Shown here in pieces: positions 1 to 9,688 of a DNA stretch of 64,000 bases. Position 1 is the stretch's first letter. Each line of letters opens with the position of its first letter. Source of the stretch: Leuconostoc fallax KCTC 3537. Lineage in GTDB: Bacteria; Bacillota; Bacilli; Lactobacillales; Lactobacillaceae. Position numbers and translations under genes: made by a program. The notes below the pieces were generated by a model that saw only the letters and a list, made by a program, of their open reading frames with translations, was not told the origin of the DNA and made no database searches. The stretch covers positions 40 through 64,039 of the forward strand of contig NZ_AEIZ01000002.1 of NCBI RefSeq assembly GCF_000165675.1, in the 5' to 3' direction.

Positions 1-582
1 TTTTTTATTTTTAGCTGTTGTACGCATTAGGAAGTTTTTAATCATCACTTGGCCTTCTGGCGTCCCAATAGATTCCGGATGAAACTGCAACCCGTATAAT
101 GGTAATTCTTGATGTTGAATAGCCATAATCTCACCGTCATCATCCGCATGTGCCGTTACCTGTAATTCACTTGGTATTGTTGCCTCATCAATCGTTAATG
201 AATGATATCGCATTACTGTAAAATCTTGCGATAAATCTGCAAACATGATATTCTCTGCGCTTTGACAAATAGACGATGTTTTACCATGCCGAACTGTTAC
301 TGCTTTAATAATCTGACTACCAAAAACCTCGGCCAAAGCTTGGTGTCCTAAGCAAATACCTAGCATTGGTTTTTCAGTCTTAAATCGTTGAATTAAAGCT
401 TCCATTTCACCAGCTTCGCTTGGTTTACCAGGTCCTGGTGAAAAAATAATGCCATCGCTTTGTTGGGCTAAATCATATAAATCATCTGCGTCGTTACGTC
501 GCACAATCACATCACTATAAGTCCCAACCAATTGTACTAAGTTATACGTGAAGGAATCATAATTATCAACTAATAGTATCAT
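1..582 (-). CDS. trpG: Anthranilate synthase component II (glutamine amidotransferase), 3' end cut by window edge
   Basis: This subunit releases ammonia from glutamine for TrpE to make anthranilate from chorismate, the first step of tryptophan synthesis. The reading frame opens at ATG 580-582 and stays open for 194 codons to base 1, so only the stop and perhaps a few residues are missing; the family is usually about 190-200 residues. The class I amidotransferase triad is visible: nucleophile Cys77 in GICLGHQ and the His168/Glu170 pair in HPES. The early SPGPG oxyanion strand is also present. The start lies 17 bases inside the end of trpE, indicating translational coupling. It is the last trp gene in the window. 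Confidence 0.95.
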   Translation of the reverse strand, partial: MILLVDNYDSFTYNLVQLVGTYSDVIVRRNDADDLYDLAQQSDGIIFSPGPGKPSEAGEMEALIQRFKTEKPMLGICLGHQALAEVFGSQIIKAVTVRHGKTSSICQSAENIMFADLSQDFTVMRYHSLTIDEATIPSELQVTAHADDDGEIMAIQHQELPLYGLQFHPESIGTPEGQVMIKNFLMRTTAKNKK

Positions 583-1975
583 CGTTGCTTGTCCTCTCAT
601 CTAAGATTGCCGAATCAAACACATTTAATAATGCTTTTGCCTTTTGTAATGTTTCTTGATATTCGTTCGTTGGAACTGAATCATAAACAACACCGGCACC
701 GGCCTGAACATGTGCATATCCTTTATGCACAACCATTGTTCTAATGGCAATAGCAAAATCAGCTTGATCATTTTGAGATAAGTAACCAACTGCACCAGCA
801 TAAACACCACGCTTCGTTGGTTCTAATTCATAAATACGTTGAATTGCTCGAATTTTAGGCGCACCAGACACTGTACCAGCTGGTAATGTTGCTTTTAAAG
901 TATCTATAGCTGATTTCTGTGAATTTAAACGACCCATTACCTCACTAGCAAGATGCATGACATAACGGTAACGTTGAATTTTCATGAGACTTGTTACATT
1001 GACACTGCCGATTTCTGCCACACGACCTAAATCATTACGACCTAAATCAACTAACATTTTATGCTCGGCAATCTCTTTTTCGTCTGTCATCAGCTCATGT
1101 GCTAATCGCTCATCTTCTTGCTTCGTTGCACCTCGTCTTCTAGTACCCGCAATCGGATTTGTCGTAACATGACCATCACGTACTGCCACCAAACTTTCCG
1201 GAGATGCCCCAATGACTTGTGTCTGACCAAAATCCATAAAGTAAAGATAAGGTGACGGATTCGTAATGCGTAACTTCCGATAATAATCAAATGGTTCAAA
1301 ATTGGCTTGACCACTTAGTCGTTGGGAAGGCACCATCTGAAACATATCCCCTTCAACAATGTATTGCTTTGCCTTTTTCACAACTGTTTCAAATTCATCC
1401 TGTGTGAAATTAGACTGATAATGAAAATCGCCTAGGTGAATGGGATGATGTTCGGATGATGTTGGTGTCCATAATTCATCAATCGTTTGCTGAAGTGCTG
1501 TTACCATATCGACTACCAAACGTTGAGAATAACTGTTCATTTCTACTATTGTAATTGTTTCTTTTTGGTGATCAAAAATAATAAAGGATTCATACAAGCA
1601 AAAATAAATATCTGGTAGGCCAAGGTCATCTTTCGGTACTTTACCAACCTGTTCATATAAACCAAACGTATCAAAACCAACGTACCCAATCGCACCACCT
1701 TGAAAAGGAAATCCAGGTATCACAACATCTTCAGTTACCACCTCATCTTGTAGTGCTTTGAGTGGATCTAATACTTGTCTTTTGGATCCGTTCACATAAA
1801 AATCATGACCATACGCTTTAATTGTTTTGACGGGATTACGGGCAATGATAGAATAACGTGCCTGCGCCTTTTCATTAGGGACAGACTCTAGCAAGAATTT
1901 ATTTTGTCCAGACAATCTTAAATAAGCACTAATAACTGTTATAGTATCGGCATTAATCGTTTTCGTTTTATACAT
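566..1975 (-). CDS. trpE: Anthranilate synthase component I
   Basis: TrpE, 469 residues, converts chorismate plus ammonia to anthranilate. The C-terminal chorismate-binding domain carries the GTRRRG stretch, the DEKEIAEHKMLVDLGRNDLG block and a PAGTVSGAPK motif. Near residues 28-32 the LLESV motif matches the tryptophan feedback site of the family, so the enzyme is probably end-product inhibited. It overlaps trpA by 8 bases upstream and trpG by 17 bases downstream, so all three are coupled on one leftward transcript. Length and motifs favour TrpE over the para-aminobenzoate paralogue PabB, and the operon context settles it. Confidence 0.96.
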   Translation of the reverse strand: MYKTKTINADTITVISAYLRLSGQNKFLLESVPNEKAQARYSIIARNPVKTIKAYGHDFYVNGSKRQVLDPLKALQDEVVTEDVVIPGFPFQGGAIGYVGFDTFGLYEQVGKVPKDDLGLPDIYFCLYESFIIFDHQKETITIVEMNSYSQRLVVDMVTALQQTIDELWTPTSSEHHPIHLGDFHYQSNFTQDEFETVVKKAKQYIVEGDMFQMVPSQRLSGQANFEPFDYYRKLRITNPSPYLYFMDFGQTQVIGASPESLVAVRDGHVTTNPIAGTRRRGATKQEDERLAHELMTDEKEIAEHKMLVDLGRNDLGRVAEIGSVNVTSLMKIQRYRYVMHLASEVMGRLNSQKSAIDTLKATLPAGTVSGAPKIRAIQRIYELEPTKRGVYAGAVGYLSQNDQADFAIAIRTMVVHKGYAHVQAGAGVVYDSVPTNEYQETLQKAKALLNVFDSAILDERTSNDDTIS

Positions 1976-2749
1976 CGTGAAGCCCTGCCTTTAATGCTGT
2001 GGCGTACTCACGTAAATACTGTGGTGCTGACGTGCCATGTTGTGCAATGACGTCGACAACACCTGAACCAATAATAATACCATCTGCTAATGGTGCTAAT
2101 TTTGCTACTTGTTCAGGCGTATGAATACCAAAACCAATAGCAATTGGTAAGTGAGTCACTCGACGAATTTGCTTGATTTCATCTTGTAATCTTTCGTTAT
2201 TGAAGTCTGCGCGCTGACCGGTTGTTCCTAAGGAAGACACAACGTACAAGAAGCCACTCGCATTTTCAACTAACTTTGGTAAACGTGCCATTGAAGTTGG
2301 GGCAATGAGTTGAATCAAATCACGTTGATATTGATCAGCTGCCTTTTGTAAATCACCTTGTTCTTCCAAAGGTACATCAGGTACAATAATACCTTGAATC
2401 TCTGTTTGTGCCATTTCTTTGAAAAACGCATCATACCCAAACTTAAATACAGGGTTAATATATGTTAACAAAACAATTGGTACATTTGTCCTTTGACGCA
2501 CTCGACGTAGCATTTCAAAAATTTTAACTGTCGTTGACCCCGCTTCAAAAGCACGCAAATCGCCTGCCATAATCACTGGACCATCAGCAACTGGATCACT
2601 AAATGGAATACCGACTTCCACTAAATCAGCACCACTTTCGGCCAATGCTACAATATTTTCAACTGTTGTATCAAAATCTGGGTCACCTGCAACAACGAAT
2701 GTAATGAGTGCTTTTTGTTGCTGAAAGATATCGACTATTTTTTCTCCAC
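1968..2749 (-). CDS. trpA: Tryptophan synthase alpha chain; start codon broken or non-standard
   Basis: TrpA cleaves indole-3-glycerol phosphate to indole for TrpB. The family motifs VEVGIPFSDP (catalytic Glu) and DPVADGP (catalytic Asp) are present. The first in-frame ATG/GTG/TTG is a TTG at 2645, but clear TrpA sequence continues about 30 codons further upstream (KALITFVVAGDP) to 2736. There the frame has only ATA at 2736-2738, spaced well from GGAG. Alternatively a GTG at 2747-2749, directly after the trpF stop, enters the correct frame if one A is added to the six-A run at 2738-2743, giving a normal 260-residue TrpA. A one-base homopolymer deletion is the best explanation; the coordinates assume that start. 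Confidence 0.85.
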
Positions 2750-3346
2750 TTACTTATCCTCATTTCTCGTTAATGCCACTAACTGTCGCATTAATTGTAG
2801 ATTTTTCATACCATCTCGTTCGCTACCACTGGAAATATCGACAACGGTTGGCTGGACGATTTGTATTGCTTGCTGTATATTTTCTGTTGTTAATCCACCT
2901 GCTAAAATCAGTGGTCTTGTCCGCTTTTGAGGAATTGAGTACCAGTCTACTGTTTGGCCCCGACCACCATCAGCATGATCAACTAAAATATAATCCGCAG
3001 TACTTTTTTGCGTTAATTGTGTAATTGCTACAACATTAATCACAAGCATGCCCGCTTGTTTCAAAACTTGTACTTCATGTTCAGTTTCTTGCCCATGTAG
3101 CTGTGCACCTTGAATAATTCCCTGATGATATAACTTTAAAATCTCATCCATTGATTGATTTTGAAAAACACCAATCATCGGAATAGTGGGGTTTAATACT
3201 TGTCGCATTTTAAGAGCCTGTGTTGCATCGATACTCCGCCGGCGATTTGGTACAAAAATAACACCCATAAAGTCTGGCATGACGGTATTAATATAAGCCA
3301 CATCTTCCATACGATAATTACCGCACAGCTTAATTTTAGTCATCAT
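2750..3346 (-). CDS. trpF: Phosphoribosylanthranilate isomerase
   Basis: TrpF isomerises phosphoribosylanthranilate to CdRP, the third step of the pathway, as a single TIM barrel of 198 residues. The IKLCGN motif near the start carries the catalytic Cys, and VVDISSGSE near the end carries the catalytic Asp and phosphate-binding residues. The frame is open further upstream inside trpC, but the tandem ATGs at 3341-3346 overlap the trpC stop and sit next to the conserved KIKLCGN, so that start is chosen; AAGG just upstream can serve as ribosome binding site. It overlaps trpC by 11 bases and abuts the trpA start region. TrpC and TrpF are separate proteins here. Confidence 0.94.
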   Translation of the reverse strand: MMTKIKLCGNYRMEDVAYINTVMPDFMGVIFVPNRRRSIDATQALKMRQVLNPTIPMIGVFQNQSMDEILKLYHQGIIQGAQLHGQETEHEVQVLKQAGMLVINVVAITQLTQKSTADYILVDHADGGRGQTVDWYSIPQKRTRPLILAGGLTTENIQQAIQIVQPTVVDISSGSERDGMKNLQLMRQLVALTRNEDK

Positions 3347-4130
3347 ATGCTGCCTTGAAAGTTTTGATTTGCTGTGCTTTATCAGATGCACGCATTAAGG
3401 TTTCACCGATAAGAAAACCATTAACGCCAGCAACTGACATGTCATGTATTTCCTCAGCTGAACGAATACCACTTTCAGCAATTAACGCAATATGTTCAGG
3501 TATTGATTGACGCAATGCTAAAGTATGATGAATATTAACTGAAAAGTCCTTTAAATTACGGTTGTTCACACCAATAATTTGCGCACCAGCTTGAATAGCG
3601 CGTTGAATTTCTTCTTGATCATGTGTTTCAACAATGGCAACCATTCCTAATTCATGCGTCCGTTTCAAAAATTTAACCAGTTGTTCATCGGATAAAATCG
3701 CGACGATTAACAAGACAACTTGCGCACCGTTAACACGCGCCTCATCAATCATATACGCATCAACTGTAAAGTCTTTTCGTAAAATAGGCACATCCACTAT
3801 TGCTCTAACATCGCGCAGAATATCCAGGCTACCTTTAAAATAGTCTGTTTCAGTTAGCACTGAAATCATGTCCACGCCACCTGTTTGATAATCTCGTGCA
3901 ATATCTTCGTAATTAAACGTTGTCACAATCTGCCCTTTAGAAGGTGATGCTTGTTTGATTTCACCAATAATTGTAATTTCTGGTTGGTGCAACTTTTCCA
4001 TGAATTGTTGTCCACGCAATGAGGTATCGATATTTTGGTTCGCTAAATGGTACATATCTTCTGGACTAATCAAACGTTGTCGTTGTGCCATATTGGTTAA
4101 GGTTACACTCACCAAATCATCTAAAATCAT
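3336..4130 (-). CDS. trpC: Indole-3-glycerol phosphate synthase
   Basis: TrpC closes the indole ring, converting CdRP to indole-3-glycerol phosphate with loss of CO2. The 264-residue protein has the family landmarks: GEIKQASPSKG (residues 56-66) with substrate-binding Lys, VPILRKDF with the catalytic Lys, the IGVNNRNL strand, and AESGI plus GFLIGETLM near the end for phosphate binding. It starts two bases after the trpD stop and overlaps trpF at its 3' end. Nothing unusual is visible. Confidence 0.96.
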   Translation of the reverse strand: MILDDLVSVTLTNMAQRQRLISPEDMYHLANQNIDTSLRGQQFMEKLHQPEITIIGEIKQASPSKGQIVTTFNYEDIARDYQTGGVDMISVLTETDYFKGSLDILRDVRAIVDVPILRKDFTVDAYMIDEARVNGAQVVLLIVAILSDEQLVKFLKRTHELGMVAIVETHDQEEIQRAIQAGAQIIGVNNRNLKDFSVNIHHTLALRQSIPEHIALIAESGIRSAEEIHDMSVAGVNGFLIGETLMRASDKAQQIKTFKAAYDD

Positions 4131-4132
4131 AC

Positions 4133-5146
4133 CTAAACCTCCTGAGTTGCCTGAATAAACTGCGTTAACTGTTCAAAAGCACGGCCGTCATCAATTGTTT
4201 CTTGAGCCAATTGAATACCTGCTGAAATATCGTCAACATAGTTAGCAGCATATAGTGCACAACCAGCATTCAAAATAACAATTTGGCGCTTCGCATCTTG
4301 ACAATTGCCATTTAGAATTTCACGTGTTATTCCGGCATTTTCGCTTGGTGTACCACCTTTTAAATCACTTAATGGTACTTTAGCAAAACCATAATCTTCG
4401 GGTACTAATGTCATCTCTGTTATTTGACCATCTTTTAGTTCAACAATATCGGTATCAGCGCTTAAACTTACTTCATCTAAACCATCTTGACCATGTACCA
4501 ATAATGCATGTTGTACACCCAAGTTATGTAATACCCTTGCCAACGGAACTAACAAAGCCTTATCATACGCACCCAGCAGCATTGTTTGCGGATTAGCTGG
4601 ATTGGTTAATGGACCCAAAATATTAAAAATCGTTTTAATACCTAAACTGTGACGAACTGGTGCCACATATTTCATCGCTTGGTGATAGGTTCTGGCATAA
4701 AGGAAGGCTTGATCTGTCTGATGAAGTAACTTTTCCACTTGCTCCGGTTGTAAATCAATCTTGGCCCCGAGTGCACTGAGAACGTCAGCAGCACCTGACT
4801 TTGAAGTAGCGGCGTTATTCCCATGCTTGGCTACTGGAACGCCAGCGGCAGTCACAACAAATGATGTCGTCGTTGAAATATTAAAGGTACCCGATTGATC
4901 ACCACCAGTACCAACAATATCCATTACTGGTCGATGTGTTGTAATTGGCAAAGCATGTTGTCTCATGGCACGAGCAGATCCTGTAATTTCTGCAATGCTT
5001 TCGCCTTTTGTACTTAAAGCAGCTAAATAAGCAGCAATTTGAATATCCGATGTCTGTCCAGTCATCATTTCATCGATGACTGCTTGTGCCATTTTGCTAT
5101 CTAAATCTTGGTTATTTGTAAGGAGTTCTAATGCGGTTTCAATCAT
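4133..5146 (-). CDS. trpD: Anthranilate phosphoribosyltransferase
   Basis: TrpD transfers phosphoribose from PRPP to anthranilate. The 337-residue protein has the small N-terminal helical domain, then the PRPP/Mg loop GTGGD at 79-83, FNIST after it, and KHGN at 107-110, all diagnostic for the family. The DEVS motif that binds the second magnesium is also visible. The start overlaps the end of trpB by 8 bases and the gene is followed by trpC after two bases, so it is internal to the operon. No fused amidotransferase domain is present; that role belongs to the separate trpG. Confidence 0.96.
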   Translation of the reverse strand: MIETALELLTNNQDLDSKMAQAVIDEMMTGQTSDIQIAAYLAALSTKGESIAEITGSARAMRQHALPITTHRPVMDIVGTGGDQSGTFNISTTTSFVVTAAGVPVAKHGNNAATSKSGAADVLSALGAKIDLQPEQVEKLLHQTDQAFLYARTYHQAMKYVAPVRHSLGIKTIFNILGPLTNPANPQTMLLGAYDKALLVPLARVLHNLGVQHALLVHGQDGLDEVSLSADTDIVELKDGQITEMTLVPEDYGFAKVPLSDLKGGTPSENAGITREILNGNCQDAKRQIVILNAGCALYAANYVDDISAGIQLAQETIDDGRAFEQLTQFIQATQEV

Positions 5147-6328
5147 GAATATCTACCCCACGGTAACGTGCAATTGCGGCTACATCTTTATCACCACGCC
5201 CTGAAACATTGACCATCAAAATTTGGTCCTTCGCCATTGTAGGTGCTAACTTAGCTGCATACGCTAAGGCGTGGCAACTTTCAATCGCCGCGATAATGCC
5301 TTCTGTTTTGGCAATCAGTTCAAATGCAGCTACAGCTTCCTCATCAGTAATTGGTACATATTCCGCACGGCCACGATCCATTAAAGCAACGTGTTCTGGG
5401 CCAATTCCTGGATAGTCCAGCCCCGCTGAAATACTATATACTGGTGTAATTTGTCCATCATCACTTTGCACAAAACGTGACTTCATACCGTGGAAAATAC
5501 CAGTAGATCCTTTCGCCATTGTAGCAGCATGCAAAGCAGTATCGACACCTTTACCCGCTGCTTCAACACCAATCAAGCGAACTTCTGGATCATCAATGAA
5601 ATGTGCAAAAGCACCAATTGCATTAGAGCCACCACCAACTGCAGCAATCACAGCATCAGGTAATCGTCCTGTCTCGCTCAATAATTGTTCACGCGCTTCG
5701 CGACTAATCACACTTTGGAAATGCTTAACCATTTCAGGAAATGGGTAGGGCCCTACTGCTGAACCAATCAAATAAAAAGTATCATCAATACGTTGGGTCC
5801 AATTCTGAAATGCTGCGTTGACCGCATCCTTTAATGTTCGTGTCCCCGTTTTTACGGCATTCACTTTGGCACCCAATAGTTCCATACGATAAACATTCAA
5901 CTTTTGACGTTCTGTATCTTCCTCTCCCATAAAGATTTCAGCTTCCATACCGAACAACGCTGCAACTGTAGCTGTTGCAACACCATGCTGTCCAGCGCCA
6001 GTTTCTGCAATTAAACGTGTCTTGCCCATTTTTTTGCGAGCAATGCTTGACCCAAAACATTATTAATTTTGTGTGCACCCGTATGATTGAGATCTTCACG
6101 CTTCAAATAGATGTGTGCACCACCTAGTGTATTCGTTAAGTTTTGTGCATCATATAACATTGAGGGGCGACCCGCATAGTCGCGCAATAATGTTTCAAAT
6201 TCTGCATTAAAATCTGGATCGTCGCGATACTTTTCATAAGCAGCACCTACTTCTTGAACAGCTGGAACTAATAATTCTGGAATATAACTGCCACCGTATT
6301 CGCCGTAATAACCTTTGGGTATCATCAT
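5139..6328 (-). pseudogene. trpB: Tryptophan synthase beta chain, interrupted by a one-base homopolymer frameshift
   Basis: TrpB joins indole and serine to tryptophan with PLP. The first 105 residues (start ATG 6328, SD AGGAGAAATAA) run through [11 protein letters not shown] with PLP Lys87 and QALLAK, then hit a stop. The remainder resumes in another frame at [15 protein letters not shown] and includes the phosphate-binding GGGSNAIG. The junction is a run of seven A (minus strand) at 6029-6035; eight would restore a normal 396-residue TrpB. All motifs are intact on both sides, so this looks like a sequencing error or a very recent mutation. It is the first gene of the operon, directly behind the T-box. 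Confidence 0.93.
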
Positions 6329-6358
6329 TTATTTCTCCTAAGTATTTTTGTCCACAAT

Positions 6359-6660
6359 AAAAACCGCCCAAAACTACCTCATGGATAGTTAAGGACGGTT
6401 TCCCGCGGTGCCACCTTAGTTTGAAAACAGCGTTCACAAAAGAACACAGTTTTCACTCCTCCACACACTTCTAACAAAGTGTTGACAACTGACGTATGTC
6501 GCACGTTCAGAAGTACTTGATTAGATACTAATCTTTCATCTGACCCTCAATGGTCCATTTGCCAATTTGCATTTCGGTTCAGCTCTCAGCCCCCTGAACT
6601 CTCTTTGCGCGCATCATTGGTTTGATCTCCATATCAACGGTTTGTTTCGGACGATTTACT
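6359..6660 (-). promoter_or_regulatory. T-box leader, tryptophan specifier, with antiterminator/terminator
   Basis: The leader of the trp operon holds the T-box signature AAGGTGGCACCGCGGG (minus strand, 6402-6417), which pairs with the free 3' end of uncharged tRNA. It is followed by a G+C-rich terminator hairpin ending in a U run at about 6359-6402. In the 3' side of stem I a TGG triplet (6555-6557) sits in the context AAATGGACC expected for a specifier loop, so the sensed tRNA is tRNA-Trp. Uncharged tRNA-Trp should stabilise the antiterminator and switch on trpB-D-C-F-A-E-G. Confidence 0.95.
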
Positions 6661-6670
6661 TGTTGACATA

Positions 6671-6699
6671 ACAATACAGTGAAATGATAAAAATGTCAA
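6671..6699 (-). promoter_or_regulatory. Promoter of the trp operon
   Basis: On the minus strand a consensus -35 TTGACA (6694-6699) is followed after 17 bases by TATTGT (6671-6676). It lies just upstream of the T-box leader. Confidence 0.75.
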
Positions 6700-6732
6700 A
6701 CTTTTAATGCAAATTAATATTAATTTTTTGTT

Positions 6733-9528
6733 TTATGAGGCTGATTCAAAAGAAACAGGCCGCAATTTTTTGTATTGTAATCTAAAGAATAACCACAGCA
6801 ATAAGCTAAAGACAATAAATATGAGTAACAATATTTCAATATTAGGTGACATACCATTACCAATCATTAAGGTTTGCCGCAACCCATTAACAGCGTATGT
6901 TAATGGCAGATAAGGACTGATAGTTGTAAAAAATGAATTAGTCAGTTCTAGTGGATAGGTTCCACCTGAACCACCCAACTGTAGCACCATTAAAATCATC
7001 GCAAAGAAGGAGCCAATCTTACCAAATAAAACATTTAAACTTGTAACCAATGTCGTTAGAGCAAAGGAAATAGCAACTAACATCCAGTACGTATTGGTGT
7101 AACTCACAGCTTCCAAACCAACACATTTAACCATTAATATATACTCCAATGTTGCTTGTGCCCAGGCAAATGGATATAAAATCATCATTTTACTCAAAAA
7201 CCATTGTCGCGCATTCTTTGGATACTGTTTTGGTGTATACATATCAAACATTAAGTTCAATGAAACGGCACCAACAAATAATGAAACAGACATCATATAA
7301 GGTGCCATTGCAGTCCCGTTATTCTTGACTGTATCGGTTTCAACATGTTTTGTTTTAGCAGGTTGCGCAATCTGTTGATCATTTTGATTACCATGATTGA
7401 GTTGTTGAACGGCATGACCTGCTCGACTTAATTTATCATGTAGCGTTTGATTGCCGTCATGTACCTTACCAACTGCTGTTGTTACTTTTTGAGCACCAGA
7501 AGCTAATTGCCCGGATCCTTGACTCAATTTATCAGCGCCAGTGGCTAATTTTGTAGCACCGGACGTCAGTTTTGGTCCATTATCAACCAATTGTCCTAAT
7601 CCATTAGTCAATTGTTGGCTACCCGTTGTGAGCTGATGGACACCCGTAGACAGTGCAGGCAACTGATGATTGACTTGATTTAGACCAGTATTGACCTTAG
7701 CAGAGCCACTTTGAAGCTTAGCGCCCTTACTGTTCAACTGTTGTGTCCCTTGTGCCAAGGATTGACTACCATTAGACAAGGTACGAGCACCCTGTACTAA
7801 CTCTGGCATCTTACCATCAAGGACAGCTAGACTACCAGCAATTCGTGTCGCCCCATTGTTTAAAGTTTCTGAGCGCTGGCTAAGTTGTGCTAAGCCCTGA
7901 GATAAATGATTCGCACCCACTGATAGTTGCGATACTTTGTCACTTAAACTACCTTGATTTTCTAAGGCCTGATAAATTCCGCCATATAATGTATTCGCAT
8001 CATTAGCACTACCAAATTTAGCATTTAAATCTTTTATCGTCACTTTAACGGCGGTTGATGGTGTCGTATTTTCAGACTTATTCAGTTCGCTTGTGAGCAC
8101 TGAAATTTGCTGCTTAGCATCCGCAATCGCAGCCTCTGTGCTCGTGCTTTGTTGTGTTGGCGCATTTTCATTGCTGCTTAAAGTAGATTTCAAAGCCGTA
8201 ACTTGTTCTGCTGTTAGATGCTGTGTTTTAGCAACTTGGTCTATTTTTGATGCAATAGCCGCACTATCAGATTGCTTAGCTGGTTGTTGTGCTTGATTGC
8301 TCAAGGTTGTTAAATCATGGCTAATCGCTGTTAACGTTGTCGTTATGTTTGATGACGACTTTTGGCTTTGACTCGATTCATCTAATTGCTTTTCCAATTG
8401 TGAAAGGCCGTTTTGAAAATCTGATAGGTTTCGTGACAATGCGGCGCTTTGAGTTGAGGGTGTTTGATGATTAAGTGTTTGGTTGAGTTGTTCTAAAGCA
8501 TCCGATAATTGCTTACTACTCTCGAAGGCCTTATTTGTACCACCTGTATAGCCTTGAACACCACTAACCAATTGACTTGCACCCGCATTCAATTGGTATA
8601 CAGCCTGACCTAATTGACTGGTATTTTGAGAAAGTTGACCCATACCTTGATTTAATTTTTGTGCGCCTGAGTCGACACTAGATACACCATTAGTATAAGC
8701 AGCGATTCCGGTTGTTAATATATTAGATCCCTGACTAAGTTGTTGCATGCCTTGTGATAATTTGGGTACTTGCGTGTCCATCTTGCCAAGACCAGCTGAT
8801 AAACGTTGACTCCCTTGTGATAATTTTTGCGTACCTACTGTATATTGACTCAATCCTTTTTCCAAAGTATTCGCACCATCTTTAAATACTAAGCTGCTAC
8901 GTGATAGTTTATCAAGATTATGCGCAATTTGATCAGTCCCTGACTGAATACTTTTTGTCCCATTAGACAACTTACCGTTAGCTGTTGCTGCAGTACTCAT
9001 ACCCATTCCCATTTGTTGCATTTGATTCAATAATGTTTTGGCATATAATTTTGAGACATTGTCAGATATTTTTTGTGTTATTTTCTCGGCAGCGCTACCC
9101 GTCATTTTACTAGCAATAAAGCTATGTCCGGAACTTGTTTTGTAGGTTATCGTCATCTTCTGCGGGTGCTTATCCATCACGGTTGTAGCACTCTTTGACA
9201 TATTATTTGGCATTTCTAATACCATATAATATTTACCGTTTTTCAAACCATCATCTGCTGCTTTTTGACTTGGAAATCTAAAATCCAAAGCACTAGAATC
9301 CTTCAAATTCTTTTCCAAATCATCGCCAATATTGATTGTTTTCCCATGATACTTGACAGCTTGATCATGATTAACCACAGCAACTGGCAAATTATCCACT
9401 TTCCCATATGTATCCCAAACAGAAACTAGAAATGTGACAGCATATATTGACGGAATAGCCAATATTGCAACTAAGACAATAATTAAAAATTTATTTTTCA
9501 AAAGATTTTTCCACTCAGAAAATAACAT
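6733..9528 (-). CDS. YhgE/Pip-family membrane protein (ABC-2-like exporter or phage-receptor type)
   Basis: This 931-residue protein has the YhgE/Pip architecture: an N-terminal membrane segment (about 13-35), a very long extracellular part, and about five C-terminal membrane segments starting near PYMMSVSLFVGAVSLN. The extracellular part is built from many LSxGxxxLxxG-type repeats (for example LSQGSQRLSAGLGKM) typical of the family and likely to form an elongated coil. The family includes Lactococcus Pip, needed for phage infection, and proteins linked to ESX/type VII-like export or ABC-2 permeases; the substrate here is unknown. A divergent tetR gene 160 bases upstream probably controls it. 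A 784-residue paralogue lies at 59518-61872. Confidence 0.9.
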   Translation of the reverse strand: MLFSEWKNLLKNKFLIIVLVAILAIPSIYAVTFLVSVWDTYGKVDNLPVAVVNHDQAVKYHGKTINIGDDLEKNLKDSSALDFRFPSQKAADDGLKNGKYYMVLEMPNNMSKSATTVMDKHPQKMTITYKTSSGHSFIASKMTGSAAEKITQKISDNVSKLYAKTLLNQMQQMGMGMSTAATANGKLSNGTKSIQSGTDQIAHNLDKLSRSSLVFKDGANTLEKGLSQYTVGTQKLSQGSQRLSAGLGKMDTQVPKLSQGMQQLSQGSNILTTGIAAYTNGVSSVDSGAQKLNQGMGQLSQNTSQLGQAVYQLNAGASQLVSGVQGYTGGTNKAFESSKQLSDALEQLNQTLNHQTPSTQSAALSRNLSDFQNGLSQLEKQLDESSQSQKSSSNITTTLTAISHDLTTLSNQAQQPAKQSDSAAIASKIDQVAKTQHLTAEQVTALKSTLSSNENAPTQQSTSTEAAIADAKQQISVLTSELNKSENTTPSTAVKVTIKDLNAKFGSANDANTLYGGIYQALENQGSLSDKVSQLSVGANHLSQGLAQLSQRSETLNNGATRIAGSLAVLDGKMPELVQGARTLSNGSQSLAQGTQQLNSKGAKLQSGSAKVNTGLNQVNHQLPALSTGVHQLTTGSQQLTNGLGQLVDNGPKLTSGATKLATGADKLSQGSGQLASGAQKVTTAVGKVHDGNQTLHDKLSRAGHAVQQLNHGNQNDQQIAQPAKTKHVETDTVKNNGTAMAPYMMSVSLFVGAVSLNLMFDMYTPKQYPKNARQWFLSKMMILYPFAWAQATLEYILMVKCVGLEAVSYTNTYWMLVAISFALTTLVTSLNVLFGKIGSFFAMILMVLQLGGSGGTYPLELTNSFFTTISPYLPLTYAVNGLRQTLMIGNGMSPNIEILLLIFIVFSLLLWLFFRLQYKKLRPVSFESAS

Positions 9529-9543
9529 CTTATCTCCTTTTTA

Positions 9544-9650
9544 TTCAACACGGTGTTCATTAAATATCTTTGACTATATTAATTAAAAAGTATAAGAATT
9601 ACAATAAACAATTTTCGCGTTTATGTTGAATTAATCAACAACTTGTTGAA
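9544..9650. promoter_or_regulatory. Divergent intergenic region with candidate TetR operators
   Basis: Between the yhgE-like and tetR genes three TTCAACA/TGTTGAA-type dyads are visible: TTCAACA-CGG-TGTTCA at 9544-9558, TGTTGA-N5-TCAACA at 9624-9640, and an overlapping 15-bp palindrome TCAACAA-C-TTGTTGA at 9635-9649. One dyad near each gene start suits a TetR repressor controlling both itself and the transporter. No binding data; inferred from symmetry and position. Confidence 0.5.
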
Positions 9651-9688
9651 TAATGTATTATGAAATCAAAAATTGAGGGGTTTTAAAT

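Noticed and set aside
6234-6437. Open frame on the minus strand over the T-box and trpB start
   Set aside because: It overlaps the T-box terminator and trpB in another frame and shows no recognisable family; treated as a shadow.
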